Shown: piece by piece, positions 54,279 through 64,000 of the stretch
Layout: every line of letters begins with the position of its first letter
Position numbering within the stretch: position 1 is the first letter of the stretch
Source of the DNA: an uncultured Pseudomonas sp.
GTDB lineage: Bacteria; Pseudomonadota; Gammaproteobacteria; Pseudomonadales; Pseudomonadaceae
Direction: 5' to 3'
NCBI RefSeq assembly: GCF_943846705.1
Contig: NZ_OX044366.1
Location: 4,030,001 to 4,094,000 of the forward strand
Length of the DNA: 64,000 bases
Notes under the pieces: model-generated
Told to the model about the DNA's origin: nothing
Database searches by the model: none
The model's input: the letters and a program-made list of their open reading frames with translations, nothing else
Made by a program: the position numbers and the translations under genes

Positions 54279-55565
54279 CCTGCACGCCCCCATTGGCTTG
54301 GCGGCCTAGCCAATCCAAGGCCTCGGCCACGCAGTAAAAAGATCCAAACAGCAGCACTTCATCGCCATCCGCCGCCTGCTCACACTGAGCCTCGAGCGCA
54401 GCCTGCACGCTGGCATAAGCCGTTACTCGCGCCCCGCTGCTGTGCAAATGCGCATGCAATTCAGCGGCTGCACGTGTGCGACTGACCGGCAAAGCCGCCA
54501 CCGCCCAACTATCCACTTCACTTAACAAAGGTGCCACTACACCGGGCAGGTCTTTGTCAGCTAGCAAACCAAACACAGCTAAGCGCTTACCTGGCACCGA
54601 CCGAGTGGCCAGTCGCTGAGCGAGATACCCAGCAGCGTGAGGATTATGCCCAACATCGAGCAATAGCGTGAGCGACTTGCCTTGCCAATTAAGCAGTCTG
54701 CGATCCAGCCGCCCGACCACCCGCGTCTGCTGCAATGTCTGACGTATGACCTCAGGCTGCCAAGGCAACTGCATAAGCGCATAAACCTGCAAGGCCAGCG
54801 CAGCGTTTTCCATGGGCAAATCAAGCACCGGTAAGTGCCGCAGGCTTAGCGCTTCACCTTGATGGTCGAGACCGTACCAAGACCAGTCCTGCGCATTGCA
54901 GCTCAAGTCATAGTCACGGCCACGCAGGAAGAACGGCGAGTCGAGCAGCGCCACCTGATCAAGCAAGGGCTGTGGAGGCTCACGATCACCACACAATGCG
55001 GGCTTGCCCGCACGGAAGATGCCGGCCTTTTCAAAGGCAACCGACTCGCGGCTATCGCCCAACCAGTCGCTATGGTCGATGCCAATACTGGTGACCACGG
55101 CGATATCGGCATCCAGCAGATTCACCGCATCCAGCCGGCCACCCAGGCCGACTTCCAGCACCAGCGCATCCAACCCAGCCCGGTTGAACAACCAGAATGC
55201 AGCCAGAGTGCCCATTTCAAAATAGGTCAGCGAGACCTCAGCGCGAGCGGCCTCGACCGCAGCGAAGGCTTCACAAAGCAGCGCATCGCTGACTTCAGCA
55301 CCGGCAATCTGCACGCGCTCGTTGTAGCGCAGCAGGTGCGGCGAGCTGTACACGCCGACTTTAAGCCCCTGCGCCTGCAGCAACGCGGCGACAAATGCAC
55401 AGGTTGAACCCTTGCCATTGGTGCCAGTGACGGTAATTACCCGCGGCGCAAGCGTGGACAGGCCAAGCCGTTGCAACACTACCCGGGAACGCTCCAGCCC
55501 CATATCAATGGCGCTGGGATGCAGCTGTTCCAGATAACTCAGCCATTCGGCAAGGGAGCGCTCAG

Positions 55566-55569
<4 letters not shown>
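54262..55569 (-). CDS. folC: Bifunctional folylpolyglutamate synthase / dihydrofolate synthase
   Basis: FolC adds glutamate to dihydropteroate and to folates. The 435-residue Mur-ligase-fold enzyme has the P-loop VTGTNGKGST (about 46-55), SSPHLLRYNERVQI, and TSIGIDHSDWLGDS; the C-terminal domain begins near 300. Four-base overlap with accD (ATGA) and 17-base overlap with dedD show one transcription unit. Confidence 0.95.
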
Positions 55570-56450
<881 letters not shown>

Positions 56451-56673
56451 GCTCTTGATTCTCCAAAGCTGTTAACCGGGCGGGCTGCGCTATATGCGAC
56501 CAAGCCTACCCGGGAAAATTCATGAGTACCGCCGTTTCAGGGGCCGGTGCATAGCCATTACGCCAGCACTTACACACCCGCCATCCCCAAACGACCGCCT
56601 GCAGCGTTCATATAACCTGCAACAGGGTTATGGACGGCCAAGCCCGCAACGCCGTCACATCAACCAACACACC

Positions 56674-57294
56674 TCAAACCGCCCTTACCGCCTGCATAAA
56701 AGAGTGAATCTTCTCAGCGTCCTTAATGCCTTTGGCCATCTCTACGCCGCCACTGACATCCACCGCATAAGGCCGCACTCGAGCGATGGCCTGCGCAACG
56801 TTCTCAGCCGTTAGGCCGCCAGCCAGAACAATCGGCTTGCTTAAGCCCTCAGGCACCAGCGACCAATCGAATGCCTCGCCCGTACCGCCCGGAATACCTG
56901 GCACGTAGGTATCCAGCAATACGCCACTGGCATTCTGGTAGAGCGCAACCTGGGCCGCGATATCGTCACCCGGCTTGACCCGCAACGCCTTGATATAAGG
57001 GCGGTGATAACCCTCACAAGCAGCCGGAGCCTCATCACCATGGAACTGCAATAGATCAAGCGGTACGGCATCGAGGATTTCACCTAGCTCGCAGCGGCTG
57101 GCATCGACAAACAAGCCCACCGTGGTCACAAAAGGTGGCAAGGCTGCGATGATTGCGCGCGCCTGCTGCAGCGTAACAGCACGCGGGCTCTTGGCATAAA
57201 ACACCAAGCCAATAGCATCAACGCCGGCTTCGACAGCCGCCAATGCATCCTCTATGCGGGTAATGCCACAAATCTTGCTGCGAACGACTGCCAA
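56674..57294 (-). CDS. trpF: Phosphoribosylanthranilate isomerase, TTG start
   Basis: TrpF isomerises phosphoribosylanthranilate in tryptophan synthesis. The 206-residue TIM barrel has the catalytic Cys in KICGITR, LLQFHGDE, and the phosphate-binding end DVSGGVEMAKGIKD. Translation starts at TTG (57294-57292) with GAGG eight bases upstream; no ATG gives the family N-terminus. Separated from accD by 223 bases and from truA by 51. Confidence 0.94.
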   Translation of the reverse strand: MAVVRSKICGITRIEDALAAVEAGVDAIGLVFYAKSPRAVTLQQARAIIAALPPFVTTVGLFVDASRCELGEILDAVPLDLLQFHGDEAPAACEGYHRPYIKALRVKPGDDIAAQVALYQNASGVLLDTYVPGIPGGTGEAFDWSLVPEGLSKPIVLAGGLTAENVAQAIARVRPYAVDVSGGVEMAKGIKDAEKIHSFMQAVRAV

Positions 57295-57345
57295 CAGGAT
57301 GACCTCAGTGAGTTCAGTGAATGCCCGATGCTAGCAAATAGCCAT

Positions 57346-58212
57346 TCAGGCGTCAGCCGCAACATCCGGCAAGCCGGAGAGAAAGTGCGGCCCAAGATAG
57401 CGCTTGGGTAAGTCAAATTCCTCAGGGTAGTCGACCTGAACTAAATACAGCCCGTAGGGATGTGCAGTTACTCCACCGGTACGACGCACACGGGTTTCCA
57501 GCACTTCCTGCGCCCACTCAATCGGTCGCTCACCTGCCCCTATGGTCATCAAAACCCCGGCGAGATTGCGCACCATATGGTGCAAGAAGGCATTGGCGCG
57601 GATATCCAGCACGATAAACCGTCCGTACTGGAGCACTTCAAAGTGATGCACCGTTTTGATCGGCGACTTGGCCTGACACTGACGCGCACGGAATGCACTG
57701 AAGTCATGGGTGCCTAGAAACACTCGAGCAGCCTGACGCATACGCTCAATATCCAGCGGACGATGGTTCCAGGTCACCTCTTCAGCCATATGTGCTGGAC
57801 GGATCTGGTCGTTATAAATCACATAACGGTAGCGCCGCGCCTGGGCGCAAAAGCGCGCATCAAAATGCGCCGGCATCGACTTGGCCCACGTCACACTGAT
57901 ATCACCGGGCAAGTTCATGTTCGCCCCCATGACCCAGGCATGCATGGAGCGCTCAACCGGCGTATTGAAATGCACCACCTGAGCACTGGCATGCACCAGC
58001 GCATCGGTTCGCCCAGCACAACTCAGCGTAACTGCAGCACCGCCGGCCACTTTCGTCAGTGCTTTTTCCAGCGACTCCTGAATTGAAGGCACGCCGGCAC
58101 GCTGGCGCTGAAAACCGCGATAGCGCGAACCGTTGTACTCAACACCCAGGGCTATCTTGAAAACGCCAACGGCAGCCGAGTCGGCTGCCGTTGTAGTAAG
58201 ACCATCAGACAT
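57346..58212 (-). CDS. truA: tRNA pseudouridine(38-40) synthase
   Basis: TruA modifies uridines 38-40 of the tRNA anticodon arm. The 288-residue protein has GVEYNGSRYRGFQRQ at the N-terminus, the catalytic Asp in CAGRTDALVHASAQ, and C-terminal NAFLHHMVRNLAGVL. A 17-residue Ala/Thr-rich extension precedes the family core. Three bases after fimV. Confidence 0.96.
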   Translation of the reverse strand: MSDGLTTTAADSAAVGVFKIALGVEYNGSRYRGFQRQRAGVPSIQESLEKALTKVAGGAAVTLSCAGRTDALVHASAQVVHFNTPVERSMHAWVMGANMNLPGDISVTWAKSMPAHFDARFCAQARRYRYVIYNDQIRPAHMAEEVTWNHRPLDIERMRQAARVFLGTHDFSAFRARQCQAKSPIKTVHHFEVLQYGRFIVLDIRANAFLHHMVRNLAGVLMTIGAGERPIEWAQEVLETRVRRTGGVTAHPYGLYLVQVDYPEEFDLPKRYLGPHFLSGLPDVAADA

Positions 58213-58215
58213 GTA

Positions 58216-61077
58216 TCAAACCAAATTAGCGATCAGCTCACGGGCTTCCTGTTGCTGACCTTCGTTACCTTCGGTGATGACTTCATCAAGGATGTCGCGG
58301 GCACCTTCGGTATCACCCATGTCGATATAGGCGCGGGCCAGATCGAGCTTGGTTGCCGTTTCATCGGTACCCGAGAGGAAATCGAAGTCATCGTCATTAT
58401 CCAGCGCGTCGCTGGCAGAGGCAGCACTTGCCGGCACATCCATATCAGCAGACTGCTCCAAATCATCAGACAGCAAATCCAACTCAGCGCTGACCTCGTC
58501 CAGTTGAGCAGCAAAACTCTCGCTCGACGGTGGCACGGGCGCCTCTTCACTCAGCGACAAGTCAAAGTCTGCCGGCAGATCAAAATCACCACCTGCCTCT
58601 TCCTCTTCCGCTGGTAGATCAAAGCTTGGTTCAGTAACGGCTGCCGCAGCATTTGGCTCGTCATCCAGACTGAGCAGGAAATCATCATCCGCAGCGGCCA
58701 CTGGCTTGGTCGGCGCATCCAGATCCAAGCCAAAATCAGCCAGCTCATCACCTAAATCCAGAGCGCTATCACTGCTATCAGTAAGGTTCAGATCGAAATC
58801 CAGGTTATCAGCCTTGCTATCAGCCTGCTCAACCGGCGAACTGAAATCCAAGTCGCTATCGAACGACAAGCTATCCAGACCATCTAACTCAGCATTATTT
58901 CCCGCCGCCTGCAGATCACGATCCAGCTCTGATTCAAGATCATCCAGACTCAGGTCGAACGCATCGTCTTGATCAGCAGCAGCGGCTTTCGGGTTCTGTT
59001 CGTCGAACGCCAGATCATTCAGGCTAAAGCCGTCCAGCCCAGTAGCCGCAGTTGCAGTTGCAGCTGCTGCAACCCCCACACCCGCAGCAACAGCCATTGC
59101 TGGGTAACGCGCATTGATCTGATCAAGCTCAGCAGCACTACCGCCAATTTCACGCAATTCATTGTCCTGTCGGGCGAAACCATTACGGTCACCCATTTCG
59201 GCATAGACTTCCATCAACTTAAGGCGCAGATCACTACGCTGTGGCTCGTCATTGACAGCCCCTTGCAGCAACTCTGCGGCCTGCGGGAAGCGGCCATAGG
59301 CGATGTAGATGTCCGCCTCACCCAACGCATCACCGGTTTGCGCGGTAACACGATCTTCGTTCGCCAGTTCGCTTTTCTGACCATCAAGGTCATTAACCAA
59401 GTCCGCAAAACTGTCATCCTGAAGCTCCAACCCCGCATCCAAATCGGACGGGGTGTAACCAGCAGCCAGACCTTCCTGCAATTCAGCTTCTTTCAGTGCG
59501 TTGCGGCGCGACAGCATCATCAACGCCATCAGCAACACCAGCAGTGCACCGCCGCCAGCGGCGCCCAGCAGCATTGGATTGGCCAGCAGCTCATCAAGGG
59601 TGCTTTCAGCCTGTGCTTCGGCAACTGGCTCGGTAACAGCCGGCACTTCAACAACTGGTACTACGGGCACTACCGGAGCTGGCTCGGGCGCGGCAACAGG
59701 CTCAGGCACCGCTACTGGTGCAGCAGCCTCGGCCTGTGCTGCTGGCTCTTCACTGTAATTAAAATCTGTTTCACCTGTGGCAGCAGACGCTACGGGAGTC
59801 GCAGCAGCCGGCTCTTGTGGTGCGACCTCCGGAGCAGGCTCTACTGGAGCCACCGGTGTTGCAACTGCTACTGCCGACTCGGGGGCAACAGGCGCAACAG
59901 GCGCAACAGGCGCAACAGCGGGAGCTTGCCCTTGTGCGGCCAAATCCGCCTGCAACTTAGCCATCTGACTATCTTTCAATTGGATCAGGCGTTGCAGCTT
60001 ATCGAGCTGGCTCTGCAGGTCAGTCATGCGACCTTTCAGTTCGTCGTTCTCACGACGACTGGAGTCCAGGCTTTCCTGGGTCACGGCCAACTTGTCATTC
60101 AGCGCCTTACTGTCCGCCTCACCTTTGTCGCTGCCAGCAGTCGCCTTGCCGCTGTCCGCAGCAACCAGTTTCAGGCTATCGCCTGCTGCAACCTTGGCCG
60201 GCGCCGCTGCGGCGCTGGTGCGCTTGGTAGCATCCAACTGACGGGCGCTAACACTGCGGCCTTCACGCCAGGCTGTATTTTGCTCGGTCACCTGCGCAAT
60301 GGCCTCGCTATGAGCGCGCGCCTGGATCTGCTGCTCATTCGGTAGGCGCAATACCTGACCGCTTTTCAGGCGGTTGATGTTGCCGCCGATAAAGGCATCC
60401 GGGTTCAAGTCCTGAATCGCCAGCATGGTTTGATGCACGCTGCCACCTGCACGGGCTCGCTGAGCAATTTCCCAGAGCGTGTCATTGGCAGTGGTTTTGT
60501 ATTGATTGCCTTCCAGCGGCTTGGCAGCTGGCGCGCTAGCTGCTGTAGGCGCAGCCGGAGAGACCGGTTTAGCCACGGCAGTCGCTGGACGCGGCGCCGG
60601 AGCCAGCACTCGAGTCGCAGGTGCCGCTGCAGCCACAGGCAACCGTGCAGCCGCCGGGGTAACGCTTTGCGGGGTATAAAGCGGCGGATCAAGCAGCAAG
60701 GTGTACTCACGCAGCAAGCGACCATTGGGCCAAAGCACTTCAACCAGGAAGTTCAGGTAGGGCTCACGCATGGGTTTGCTGGAGGTCACCCGAATAACAC
60801 TTTTGCCGTTGGGCTTGAGCACGGGTGTGAACTTCAGGTCCGTCAGGAAATACTGACGATCCACACCCGCCTTGGTGAAGGCTTCCGGGGACGCTAGGGT
60901 CGGCAATAGTTCGCTCGAAGCCAGGTCACGCACTTCCAGCAATTCAATCTCAGCTACTAAGGGTTGATTGAGCGCTGACTGCAGAGTGACCTCACCCAGC
61001 CCCAATGCGTGCGCCATACCGGATGACAGCGCCGAAGCGGCTGCGATTGCCAGCACCAGTTTGCGAACCCGAACCAT
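58216..61077 (-). CDS. fimV: FimV, polar hub / type IV pilus assembly protein
   Basis: A 953-residue polar-organising protein needed for twitching and cAMP signalling in pseudomonads. In order: signal peptide (about 1-25, ending AHA), an N-terminal FimV domain (to about 135), a LysM peptidoglycan-binding domain (193-246, YKTTANDTLWEIAQRA), a coiled coil (about 330-385), Pro/Ala/Val-rich repeats, one TM helix (LGAAGGGALLVLLMALMML, about 505-525), a long Asp/Leu-rich acidic cytoplasmic region, and the FimV C-terminal TPR-like motif (ATKLDLARAYIDMGDTEGARDILDEVI). Its start follows AAGGGATATCGCT. Neighbours truA and asd, as usual for the genus. Confidence 0.95.
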   Translation of the reverse strand: MVRVRKLVLAIAAASALSSGMAHALGLGEVTLQSALNQPLVAEIELLEVRDLASSELLPTLASPEAFTKAGVDRQYFLTDLKFTPVLKPNGKSVIRVTSSKPMREPYLNFLVEVLWPNGRLLREYTLLLDPPLYTPQSVTPAAARLPVAAAAPATRVLAPAPRPATAVAKPVSPAAPTAASAPAAKPLEGNQYKTTANDTLWEIAQRARAGGSVHQTMLAIQDLNPDAFIGGNINRLKSGQVLRLPNEQQIQARAHSEAIAQVTEQNTAWREGRSVSARQLDATKRTSAAAAPAKVAAGDSLKLVAADSGKATAGSDKGEADSKALNDKLAVTQESLDSSRRENDELKGRMTDLQSQLDKLQRLIQLKDSQMAKLQADLAAQGQAPAVAPVAPVAPVAPESAVAVATPVAPVEPAPEVAPQEPAAATPVASAATGETDFNYSEEPAAQAEAAAPVAVPEPVAAPEPAPVVPVVPVVEVPAVTEPVAEAQAESTLDELLANPMLLGAAGGGALLVLLMALMMLSRRNALKEAELQEGLAAGYTPSDLDAGLELQDDSFADLVNDLDGQKSELANEDRVTAQTGDALGEADIYIAYGRFPQAAELLQGAVNDEPQRSDLRLKLMEVYAEMGDRNGFARQDNELREIGGSAAELDQINARYPAMAVAAGVGVAAAATATAATGLDGFSLNDLAFDEQNPKAAAADQDDAFDLSLDDLESELDRDLQAAGNNAELDGLDSLSFDSDLDFSSPVEQADSKADNLDFDLNLTDSSDSALDLGDELADFGLDLDAPTKPVAAADDDFLLSLDDEPNAAAAVTEPSFDLPAEEEEAGGDFDLPADFDLSLSEEAPVPPSSESFAAQLDEVSAELDLLSDDLEQSADMDVPASAASASDALDNDDDFDFLSGTDETATKLDLARAYIDMGDTEGARDILDEVITEGNEGQQQEARELIANLV
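59884..59918. repeat. Nine-base tandem repeat inside fimV
   Basis: GCGCAACAG is repeated in tandem nearly four times. In the fimV frame it encodes Ala-Pro-Val triplets of the proline-rich linker before the TM helix. Being a multiple of three, copy-number changes would lengthen or shorten the linker without a frameshift. Confidence 0.85.
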
Positions 61078-61230
61078 AGCGATATCCCTTGTTTTATCTT
61101 TTTTCTCGACTAGCGAGAGGATCTTGAAAATTGCTGCCTATCACACCCGAAGACATGACCCCATTCAGCAATCAACTCAGCCAGTATTGCCAAGCTCGAA
61201 AGATTCTTCAAATTTCTAGGTAAGTATCTT

Positions 61231-62241
61231 TTACAGATAGTGTTTTATCAACAACTCGGCTAATTGCACAGCATTCAGAGCCGCACCTTTTCTCACATTA
61301 TCAGACGCAATCCACAAATTGAGTTCAGCCGGATCATCCAAACCGACACGCACTCGACCAACATAGACAACATCCTGACCCACTGCATCGCCAACCACTG
61401 TTGGATAATCATCCAACTCCACCAACTCCACAGCCGACGCGACATCCAGCGCGGTATAGACCTGCGCGAGATCGACACTCGACTCAGTCTGCAGCGATAC
61501 ACTCAAACTATCACCAAAGAACACTGGGACCTGAATGCAGGTCACAACAACCTGCAACGCTGGCAAGTTCAGCAACTCTTTGAGTTCAGCGGCCACCTGC
61601 CGCTCTAGTGCGGAGTGCCCCTCACTGTCAGTGTGTTCAACTTGTGCCAGCACATTGAACGCCATTTGCCGATCAAACAGGCGCGGTTCAAAAGAACGCC
61701 CATTGAGTAATTCAGCGGTTTGCCGCGCTAACTCCGCGACACCCTCACGACCTCGACTGGAAACGGCTAGGCACGCAGTCACCGTAATACGGCGAATGTT
61801 GATCTGTTCAGGCAAAGCCGCCAGCACAGTTGCCAGAGCAACACCCGGCGCACTTGGGCTGGTCAACAAATAAGGCGCAGCCACTGCCGCCAACACCTGC
61901 GGATTGGCCTCGGGCACCACCCGCGGCGCTTGTGCGCTCGGCAAGCCACTGGCCAAATCAATCACCGCACAGCCCGCCGCCCCCGCCTGCTGCGCATACT
62001 TCTGCGTCACCTTGCTACCAGCGGCAAAAAACGCCAGGCGCACACTGGAAAAATCAAACGTCTCGAGGTCTTTTACCCGCAGGTTCTTACCCTTGTAAGA
62101 CACAGAACTCCCCGCAGACTCGCCACTGGCGACCACGTGCAAATTAGCCACAGGGAACTCGCGCTCTTCCAGCAGTTGCACCAAGGCTTCGCCAACGCTG
62201 CCGGTGGCACCAATCACGGCAATCTCAAACGTCCGGGTCAT
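61231..62241 (-). CDS. Aspartate-semialdehyde dehydrogenase paralog lacking the catalytic Cys (Usg-like)
   Basis: A 336-residue protein with the ASADH nucleotide-binding start (IAVIGATGSVGEALVQLLEE) and the overall family fold, but where true enzymes have the Asn-Cys-Ser/Thr active site this one reads TSPSAPGVAL (residues 127-136). The later ASADH motif SDNVRKGAALNAVQLAELL is kept. It therefore looks like the inactive USG-1 type paralog that sits next to truA/fimV in gammaproteobacteria. Between fimV and the genuine asd, same strand. Confidence 0.88.
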   Translation of the reverse strand: MTRTFEIAVIGATGSVGEALVQLLEEREFPVANLHVVASGESAGSSVSYKGKNLRVKDLETFDFSSVRLAFFAAGSKVTQKYAQQAGAAGCAVIDLASGLPSAQAPRVVPEANPQVLAAVAAPYLLTSPSAPGVALATVLAALPEQINIRRITVTACLAVSSRGREGVAELARQTAELLNGRSFEPRLFDRQMAFNVLAQVEHTDSEGHSALERQVAAELKELLNLPALQVVVTCIQVPVFFGDSLSVSLQTESSVDLAQVYTALDVASAVELVELDDYPTVVGDAVGQDVVYVGRVRVGLDDPAELNLWIASDNVRKGAALNAVQLAELLIKHYL

Positions 62242-62388
62242 GACAGTACTTCAGAGGAAATAAGCCCAGCACTGTATAGCCGGGCCCGATAAATGCAAAG
62301 GAGCGGACTGCTGAGCATTCGATTTGACTCGAACACCCCACAGCCCGCCCCTCATTTACTCCGCAACAAACGCCTCAGCGCTGCGCGA

Positions 62389-63501
62389 TTAACGCTCCAG
62401 CAGGATACGCAGCATGCGCCGCAGCGGCTCGGCCGCACCCCACAACAGCTGGTCGCCAACGGTGAACGCGCCCAGGTACTGCGAACCCATATTGAGTTTA
62501 CGCAAACGCCCAACCGGAACGCTCAAGGTGCCAGTCACAGCCGTCGGGCCCAGCTCGCGGATGCTCGCCTCGCGCTGGTTCGGCACCAGCTTGACCCACG
62601 GGTTGTGCTGACTGATCAAGCCTTCGATGTCCGACAGCGGCACATCCTTGTTCAGCTTGATGGTCAGCGCCTGACTGTGGCAACGCATCGCGCCGACGCG
62701 CACGCACAGCCCATCGACCGGGATCGGGTTCTTGAAGCGACCAAGGATCTTGTTGGTTTCTGCCTGCGCCTTCCACTCTTCACGGCTCTGCCCATTCGGC
62801 AGTTCCTTGTCGATATAAGGAATCAAGCTGCCGGCCAATGGCACGCCAAAGTTATCCACCGGGAAGGCATCAGCGCGCATGGCTTCAGCTACTTTACGGT
62901 CGATGTCGAGAATGGCACTGGCCGGGTCAGCCAGCTCATCCGCCACTGCGCCGTTAATCGCGCCCATTTGCTTGATCAGCTCACGCATATTCTGCGCGCC
63001 GGCGCCGCTCGCCGCCTGATAGGTCATGGCGCTCATCCACTCGACCAGACCGGCTTCGTACAGACCGCCCAGCGCCATCAGCATCAGGCTGACAGTGCAG
63101 TTTCCGCCAATGTAATCCTTGGTGCCAGCATCCAGCTGTTGATCGATCACCTTACGGTTGACCGGATCGAGCACGATCACCGAGCTGTCGCTCATGCGCA
63201 GCGACGAGGCCGCATCAATCCAGTAACCCTGCCAGCCGGCTTCGCGCAGCTTGGGGAAGACTTCATTGGTGTAGTCGCCACCCTGACAGGTCAGGATCAC
63301 GTCGAGGCTTTTCAGCTCGTCAATGCTGTAGGCGTCCTTCAAGGGCGCCGTTTCCTTGCCAATTGCCGGGCCTTGGCCGCCAACATTGGAGGTGGTGAAG
63401 AATACCGGCTCGATCAAATCGAAATCCTGCTCCTCCAGCATGCGCTGCATGAGCACGGAACCCACCATGCCACGCCAACCGATCAGACCTACACGTTTCA
63501 T
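62389..63501 (-). CDS. asd: Aspartate-semialdehyde dehydrogenase
   Basis: Asd reduces aspartyl phosphate to the semialdehyde feeding lysine, methionine, threonine and diaminopimelate synthesis. The 370-residue enzyme has VGLIGWRGMVGSVLMQRM at the N-terminus, the catalytic Cys135 in GGNCTVSL, the substrate Arg region near 265 and the base His in RVGAMRCHSQAL. ATG 63501 (MKRVGLIGW) is preferred to the GTG at 63507. It lies 55 bases after leuB. Confidence 0.97.
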   Translation of the reverse strand: MKRVGLIGWRGMVGSVLMQRMLEEQDFDLIEPVFFTTSNVGGQGPAIGKETAPLKDAYSIDELKSLDVILTCQGGDYTNEVFPKLREAGWQGYWIDAASSLRMSDSSVIVLDPVNRKVIDQQLDAGTKDYIGGNCTVSLMLMALGGLYEAGLVEWMSAMTYQAASGAGAQNMRELIKQMGAINGAVADELADPASAILDIDRKVAEAMRADAFPVDNFGVPLAGSLIPYIDKELPNGQSREEWKAQAETNKILGRFKNPIPVDGLCVRVGAMRCHSQALTIKLNKDVPLSDIEGLISQHNPWVKLVPNQREASIRELGPTAVTGTLSVPVGRLRKLNMGSQYLGAFTVGDQLLWGAAEPLRRMLRILLER

Positions 63502-63556
63502 AACCACTACACCTATATAAGCTGACCGCCGGAGACCGTCCGACGGGCCAGGAAGA

Positions 63557-64000
63557 TTACAGACTGCGTAACGCTTCGACTACTGCATCGCCCATTGCTA
63601 CCGTGCCGACTTTGGTCGTACCGGCGCTATAAATATCACCGGTGCGCAAGCCCTGATCCAGCACGTTGCTCACGGCCAGCTCGATGGCATCGGCGGCAAC
63701 CGTCTGATTGAAGCTGTAACGCAACATCATCGACACCGACAGAATGGTCGCCAGCGGGTTAGCAATGCCCTGCCCGGCGATATCCGGTGCGCTGCCGTGG
63801 CATGGCTCATACATGCCTTTGTTATTGGCATCCAGCGAAGCGGACGGCAGCATGCCGATGGAACCGGTAAGCATGGAAGCCTCATCCGACAGAATGTCAC
63901 CAAACATGTTGTCGGTAACCATTACATCAAACTGCTTGGGCGCACGCACCAGCTGCATGGCAGCGTTATCGACGTACATGTGGCTCAGCTCGATATCCGG
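63557..64000 (-). CDS. leuB: 3-isopropylmalate dehydrogenase (C-terminal part, cut by window edge)
   Basis: The visible 147 codons give the C-terminal part of LeuB, which oxidatively decarboxylates 3-isopropylmalate in leucine synthesis. Motifs seen: VDNAAMQLVRAPKQFDVMVTDNMFGDILSDEASMLTGSIG (metal and substrate site) and EPCHGSAPDIAGQGIANPLATILS (NAD site). The start lies beyond the right edge. Confidence 0.97.
   Translation of the reverse strand, partial: PDIELSHMYVDNAAMQLVRAPKQFDVMVTDNMFGDILSDEASMLTGSIGMLPSASLDANNKGMYEPCHGSAPDIAGQGIANPLATILSVSMMLRYSFNQTVAADAIELAVSNVLDQGLRTGDIYSAGTTKVGTVAMGDAVVEALRSL

Noticed and set aside
59884..59918. Short repeats considered as a CRISPR-like array
   Set aside because: Nine-base units without spacers, in frame within fimV; no cas genes anywhere in the window.
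58969..60345. A 458-codon open frame antisense to fimV
   Set aside because: Its composition (Cys, Arg and Trp runs) mirrors the repetitive acidic region of fimV; no ribosome site or family resemblance.
62293..63525. A 410-codon open frame antisense to asd
   Set aside because: A shadow of asd, whose catalytic motifs are intact on the other strand.

Overview
This window reads as a chromosomal segment of a Pseudomonas species (sensu lato). The evidence is gene content and order. There is an NAD-dependent glutamate dehydrogenase of about 1,600 residues, a complete type II secretion (xcp/gsp) cluster in the divergent PQ / R-to-Z layout, the fimV-truA-trpF-accD-folC-dedD-cvpA-purF-metZ string, and a polar-flagellum motY beside pyrC and rnt. 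From memory, nearly all of this matches blocks of the P. aeruginosa chromosome; no database search was made. I see no insertion sequence, prophage, CRISPR array or integrase.

Layout. 1-3830: argG (cut by the window edge) and motY face away from the pyrC-rnt pair. 3867-8708: gdhB. 8882-15703: a tightly overlapping five-gene operon of MoxR ATPase, DUF58, DUF4381, two vWA proteins and BatD. 15997-23042: a four-gene envelope transport cluster (DUF1302 barrel, DUF1329, YCF48-type propeller, RND/MMPL transporter). Its 638-base upstream region carries a textbook sigma-54 -24/-12 promoter and, about 270 bases further up, a 21-base palindrome with extra half-sites. This is the most interesting part of the window. 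23681-30411: pepN, yeaC, a DUF2797 protein, a rhomboid protease, a metallophosphoesterase and NAD kinase. 30506-39108: DUF1853, a double cNMP-binding/rhodanese fusion, a PLP enzyme of the ACC deaminase family, an unrecognised coiled-coil protein, an NTF2-like protein, a FadH-type dienoyl-CoA reductase, an AraC regulator and a 28-codon ORF. 39275-39640: two tRNA-Asp and one tRNA-Val in one transcription unit. 39786-50016: the xcp type II secretion genes. 50158-64000: housekeeping and biosynthetic genes (metZ, purF, cvpA, dedD, folC, accD, trpF, truA, fimV, an asd-like paralog, asd, leuB).

How the parts work together. The xcp genes encode the inner-membrane platform, pseudopilus, ATPase and secretin that export folded proteins. 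gspN, gspO and the prepilin peptidase are not in this cluster, so the peptidase must be encoded elsewhere. The MoxR/DUF58/vWA/BatD operon looks like an AAA+ chaperone with membrane-anchored vWA partners. The DUF1302/DUF1329/YCF48/RND set has the parts for moving an unknown, probably hydrophobic, compound across the envelope under nutritional or stress control by an enhancer-binding protein that is not encoded nearby. Start codons were adjusted from the longest open frames using ribosome-binding sites and family N-termini, as noted per gene. Coordinates come from reading the sequence by eye.
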